Origin: Desulfobacteraceae bacterium
Lineage (GTDB): Bacteria > Desulfobacterota > Desulfobacteria > Desulfobacterales > JAABRJ01
DNA: 8,236 nt
Direction of reading: 5' to 3'
NCBI GenBank assembly: GCA_011390985.1
Contig: JAABRJ010000002.1
Coordinates: 1 to 8,236, forward strand
Shown here: positions 6,752 to 8,236 of the stretch, piece after piece
Layout of the letters: each line of letters begins with the position of its first letter
Numbering within the stretch: position 1 is the stretch's first letter
The notes under the pieces: model-generated
The model's database searches: none
Seen by the model: the letters and a program-made list of their open reading frames with translations, nothing else
Told to the model about the DNA's origin: nothing
Translations under genes and position numbers: made by a program

Positions 6752-7189
6752 TTGTTCGGCTTGAAAGCAATATCGGCGCATAACGGCTGGGCCATGGCGG
6801 TGGTCGGCGCCGCGATCGTGTTTTCGGGGCTGGCGGTCCTCGCCTTTGTGATCTCCCAAATTCACAAACTGCTGGGCTTTTGGGACAAAAAAAATGGCTA
6901 CTTCGACAACGCTTCAAAGAAAAAAAACCCGCTCCCCGAAATCACCGCGAAAAAGCCCGACCCCGAACCGGCCCTGTGCCCCTCCAACCTGCCGGCCATG
7001 GCAATCCTCTACCGCCCTCTGGTGGAAAGCCTCGAAACACCCTTTCAGCTCACCGATCTTTACGTCCTGGCCCAGGACCATGATTTTCCGCACCCCCATC
7101 TGACCCTCACCTGCTTTCGCCAGGCCAATTTCCTGATGCCCCAGGGAGACGGCTACTTCATTTGGAATGAACCTCAGGAAAACCAATAG
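6752..7189 (+). CDS. OadG-like gamma subunit of a sodium-translocating decarboxylase, with extra C-terminal domain
   Basis: Small membrane protein of 145 residues from the TTG start. Residues 13-35 form one transmembrane helix (WAMAVVGAAIVFSGLAVLAF then VIS), followed by basic QIHKLLGFWDKK, the usual pattern of OadG-family (PF04277) subunits that anchor and assemble biotin-dependent sodium-pump decarboxylases. A Lys/Pro/Glu-rich linker follows (about 46-78). The C-terminal part (79-145) begins LPAMAILYRPLVESL and ends GDGYFIWNEPQENQ; I do not recognise it. It could form a small helical or winged-helix-like fold, but that is a guess from its helix pattern. OadG proteins are usually shorter and poorly conserved, so the family call rests on the helix plus the adjacent beta-subunit gene, which starts 20 bases after this stop. 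The linker is coded by two runs of eight A (6887-6894 and 6920-6927). Confidence 0.75.
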   Translation: MFGLKAISAHNGWAMAVVGAAIVFSGLAVLAFVISQIHKLLGFWDKKNGYFDNASKKKNPLPEITAKKPDPEPALCPSNLPAMAILYRPLVESLETPFQLTDLYVLAQDHDFPHPHLTLTCFRQANFLMPQGDGYFIWNEPQENQ

Positions 7190-7209
7190 ATTAGGATTAA
7201 AGGATCAAT

Positions 7210-8236
7210 ATGGACCTGTTTCTTTCATTCTTATTCAACACGGGCTATCTGCTCGCCGACTACCGCCACATCATCATGATCCTGGTAGGCTGCATCTTCG
7301 TTTACCTCGGGGTCGCCAAGAAATATGAGCCCTTCCTGCTGGTGCCCATCGGGTTCGGCATTCTGGTGGGCAACGTGCCCTTCTTCAAGGGCTTCGGCAT
7401 CGGCATCTACGAAGACAACAGCGTGCTCCACTACCTGTACTTCGGCGTGACCACCGGGCTTTACCCCTCGATCGTTTTTTTAGGATTGGGGGCCATGACC
7501 GATTTCAGCTCCCTGCTGGCCAGACCCGTCCTGATGATGCTCGGTGCGGCCGCCCAGATGGGGATTTTCTTCACCCTGCTGAGCGCCCTGGCCTTGGGGT
7601 TTCTACCCCCTGAGGCGGCCTCGATCGGCATCATCGGGGGCGCGGACGGCCCGACCTCGATCTTCCTGACCGCCAAGCTGGCACCGCATTTGATCGGGCC
7701 GATCGCCATCGCCGCCTATTCCTACATGGCCCTCATCCCGGTAATCCAGCCGCCCATCATGCGGCTGCTGACCAGCCGCGAGGAGCGCCTGATCCGCATG
7801 CCCGAGATGCGCGAGGTTTCCAAGCGCGAAAAACTGATTTTCCCGGTGGTCGGCGTGCTGCTCTGCTGTTTTCTGGCGCCCACGGCGCTACCGCTGCTCG
7901 GTACGTTTTTTTTCGGCAATTTCCTGAAGGAGTGCGGCGTCACCGATCGACTGGCGCACACCGCCCGCACCGCGATCATCGATACGGCCACCATTTTTCT
8001 GGGACTCACCGTGGGCTGCAGCACCCAGGGGGATGTTTTTCTGACGGCCAAATCCTTGGGCATCTTCCTTCTGGGCTCGATCGCCTTCAGCATCGCCACG
8101 GCCTCGGGCATCATCTTCGCGAAGATTATGAACCTCGTGCTGAAGGAAAAGATCAATCCCCTCCTGGGGGCGGCCGGGGTGTCGGCCGTTCCGGGTTCCG
8201 CCCGCGAGGTTCACCTCATGGGCCAGCACGAGGATC
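7210..8236 (+). CDS. oadB: Sodium-translocating decarboxylase beta subunit (OadB/MmdB/GcdB family), 3' end cut by window edge
   Basis: Integral membrane subunit that decarboxylates carboxybiotin and uses the energy to export sodium (PF03977). 342 codons are open to the right edge; family members run about 370-430, so perhaps 30 residues are missing. Family marks: YLGVAKKYEPFLLVPIGFG (32-50), LYPSIVFLGLGAMTDF (84-99), the hallmark IGIIGGADGPTSIFLTAKL (139-157) whose D146 matches the essential Asp203 of Klebsiella OadB, YSYMALIPVIQPPIMRLLT (170-188), TATIFLGLTVGCSTQGD (259-275), TASGIIFAKIMN (297-308), and NPLLGAAGVSAVP (316-328). AGGA at 7201-7204 precedes ATG by five bases. It follows the gamma gene by 20 bases, in one transcription unit. 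The symbol is the family name: oxaloacetate, methylmalonyl-CoA or glutaconyl-CoA decarboxylase cannot be told apart here because the alpha subunit that sets substrate is outside the window. Confidence 0.95.
   Translation, partial: MDLFLSFLFNTGYLLADYRHIIMILVGCIFVYLGVAKKYEPFLLVPIGFGILVGNVPFFKGFGIGIYEDNSVLHYLYFGVTTGLYPSIVFLGLGAMTDFSSLLARPVLMMLGAAAQMGIFFTLLSALALGFLPPEAASIGIIGGADGPTSIFLTAKLAPHLIGPIAIAAYSYMALIPVIQPPIMRLLTSREERLIRMPEMREVSKREKLIFPVVGVLLCCFLAPTALPLLGTFFFGNFLKECGVTDRLAHTARTAIIDTATIFLGLTVGCSTQGDVFLTAKSLGIFLLGSIAFSIATASGIIFAKIMNLVLKEKINPLLGAAGVSAVPGSAREVHLMGQHED

Noticed and set aside
6887..6927. Two A8 runs in the gamma gene as programmed slippage or phase-variation sites.
   Set aside because: T8 runs also occur in the coding strand of permease 1 (2572-2579) and the beta gene (7906-7913), so such runs are not special here. 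The uninterrupted frame gives a sensible protein and the alternative frames do not.

Overview
The window is a GC-rich bacterial chromosomal segment, apparently Gram-negative: the substrate-binding protein has a plain signal peptide with no lipobox cysteine, as expected of a soluble periplasmic protein. A sodium-pump decarboxylase beta/gamma pair with a purine ABC importer fits an anaerobic or facultative bacterium. Overall style suggests Desulfobacterota (Desulfobacterales-like), but that is an inference from impression, not from a marker gene.

Layout. (1) Positions 1-1159, minus strand: a nearly complete DUF482/COG3146 protein (FemAB/GNAT-like 'peptidogalycan biosynthesis' family) that runs off the left edge. 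A long open frame on the plus strand over the same DNA is an artefact. (2) 1160-1374: divergent intergenic region with a TTGACA -35 box and paired GATA/TATC palindromes, probably the control region of the next operon. (3) 1375-6551, plus strand: a compact five-gene operon encoding a BMP/PnrA-family periplasmic binding protein, two membrane permeases, a Gpt-type xanthine/guanine phosphoribosyltransferase and a double-domain ABC ATPase. Permease 1 and permease 2 overlap by 11 bases. gpt and the ATPase gene share one base in a TGATG junction, so the salvage enzyme is wired into the transporter operon. (4) 6552-6751: intergenic region with an extended -10 promoter, a cluster of competing inverted repeats and a perfect Shine-Dalgarno that fixes a TTG start. 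(5) 6752-8236, plus strand: an OadG-like gamma subunit with an extra C-terminal domain, followed by the beta subunit of a sodium-translocating decarboxylase, cut by the right edge.

How the genes work together. The operon makes biochemical sense as purine capture plus trapping. The binding protein collects a purine (nucleobase or nucleoside) in the periplasm, the two permeases and the ATPase import it, and Gpt converts guanine, xanthine or hypoxanthine with PRPP into the nucleotide, trapping it in the cell. The gamma and beta subunits downstream are a separate, separately promoted membrane unit that couples decarboxylation of a carboxybiotin intermediate to sodium export. The alpha (carboxyltransferase) and biotin-carrier parts are not in the window.

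I found no clearly new system. The best leads are the gpt gene embedded in the transporter operon, the unexplained C-terminal domain of the gamma subunit, and the two candidate regulatory structures in the intergenic regions.
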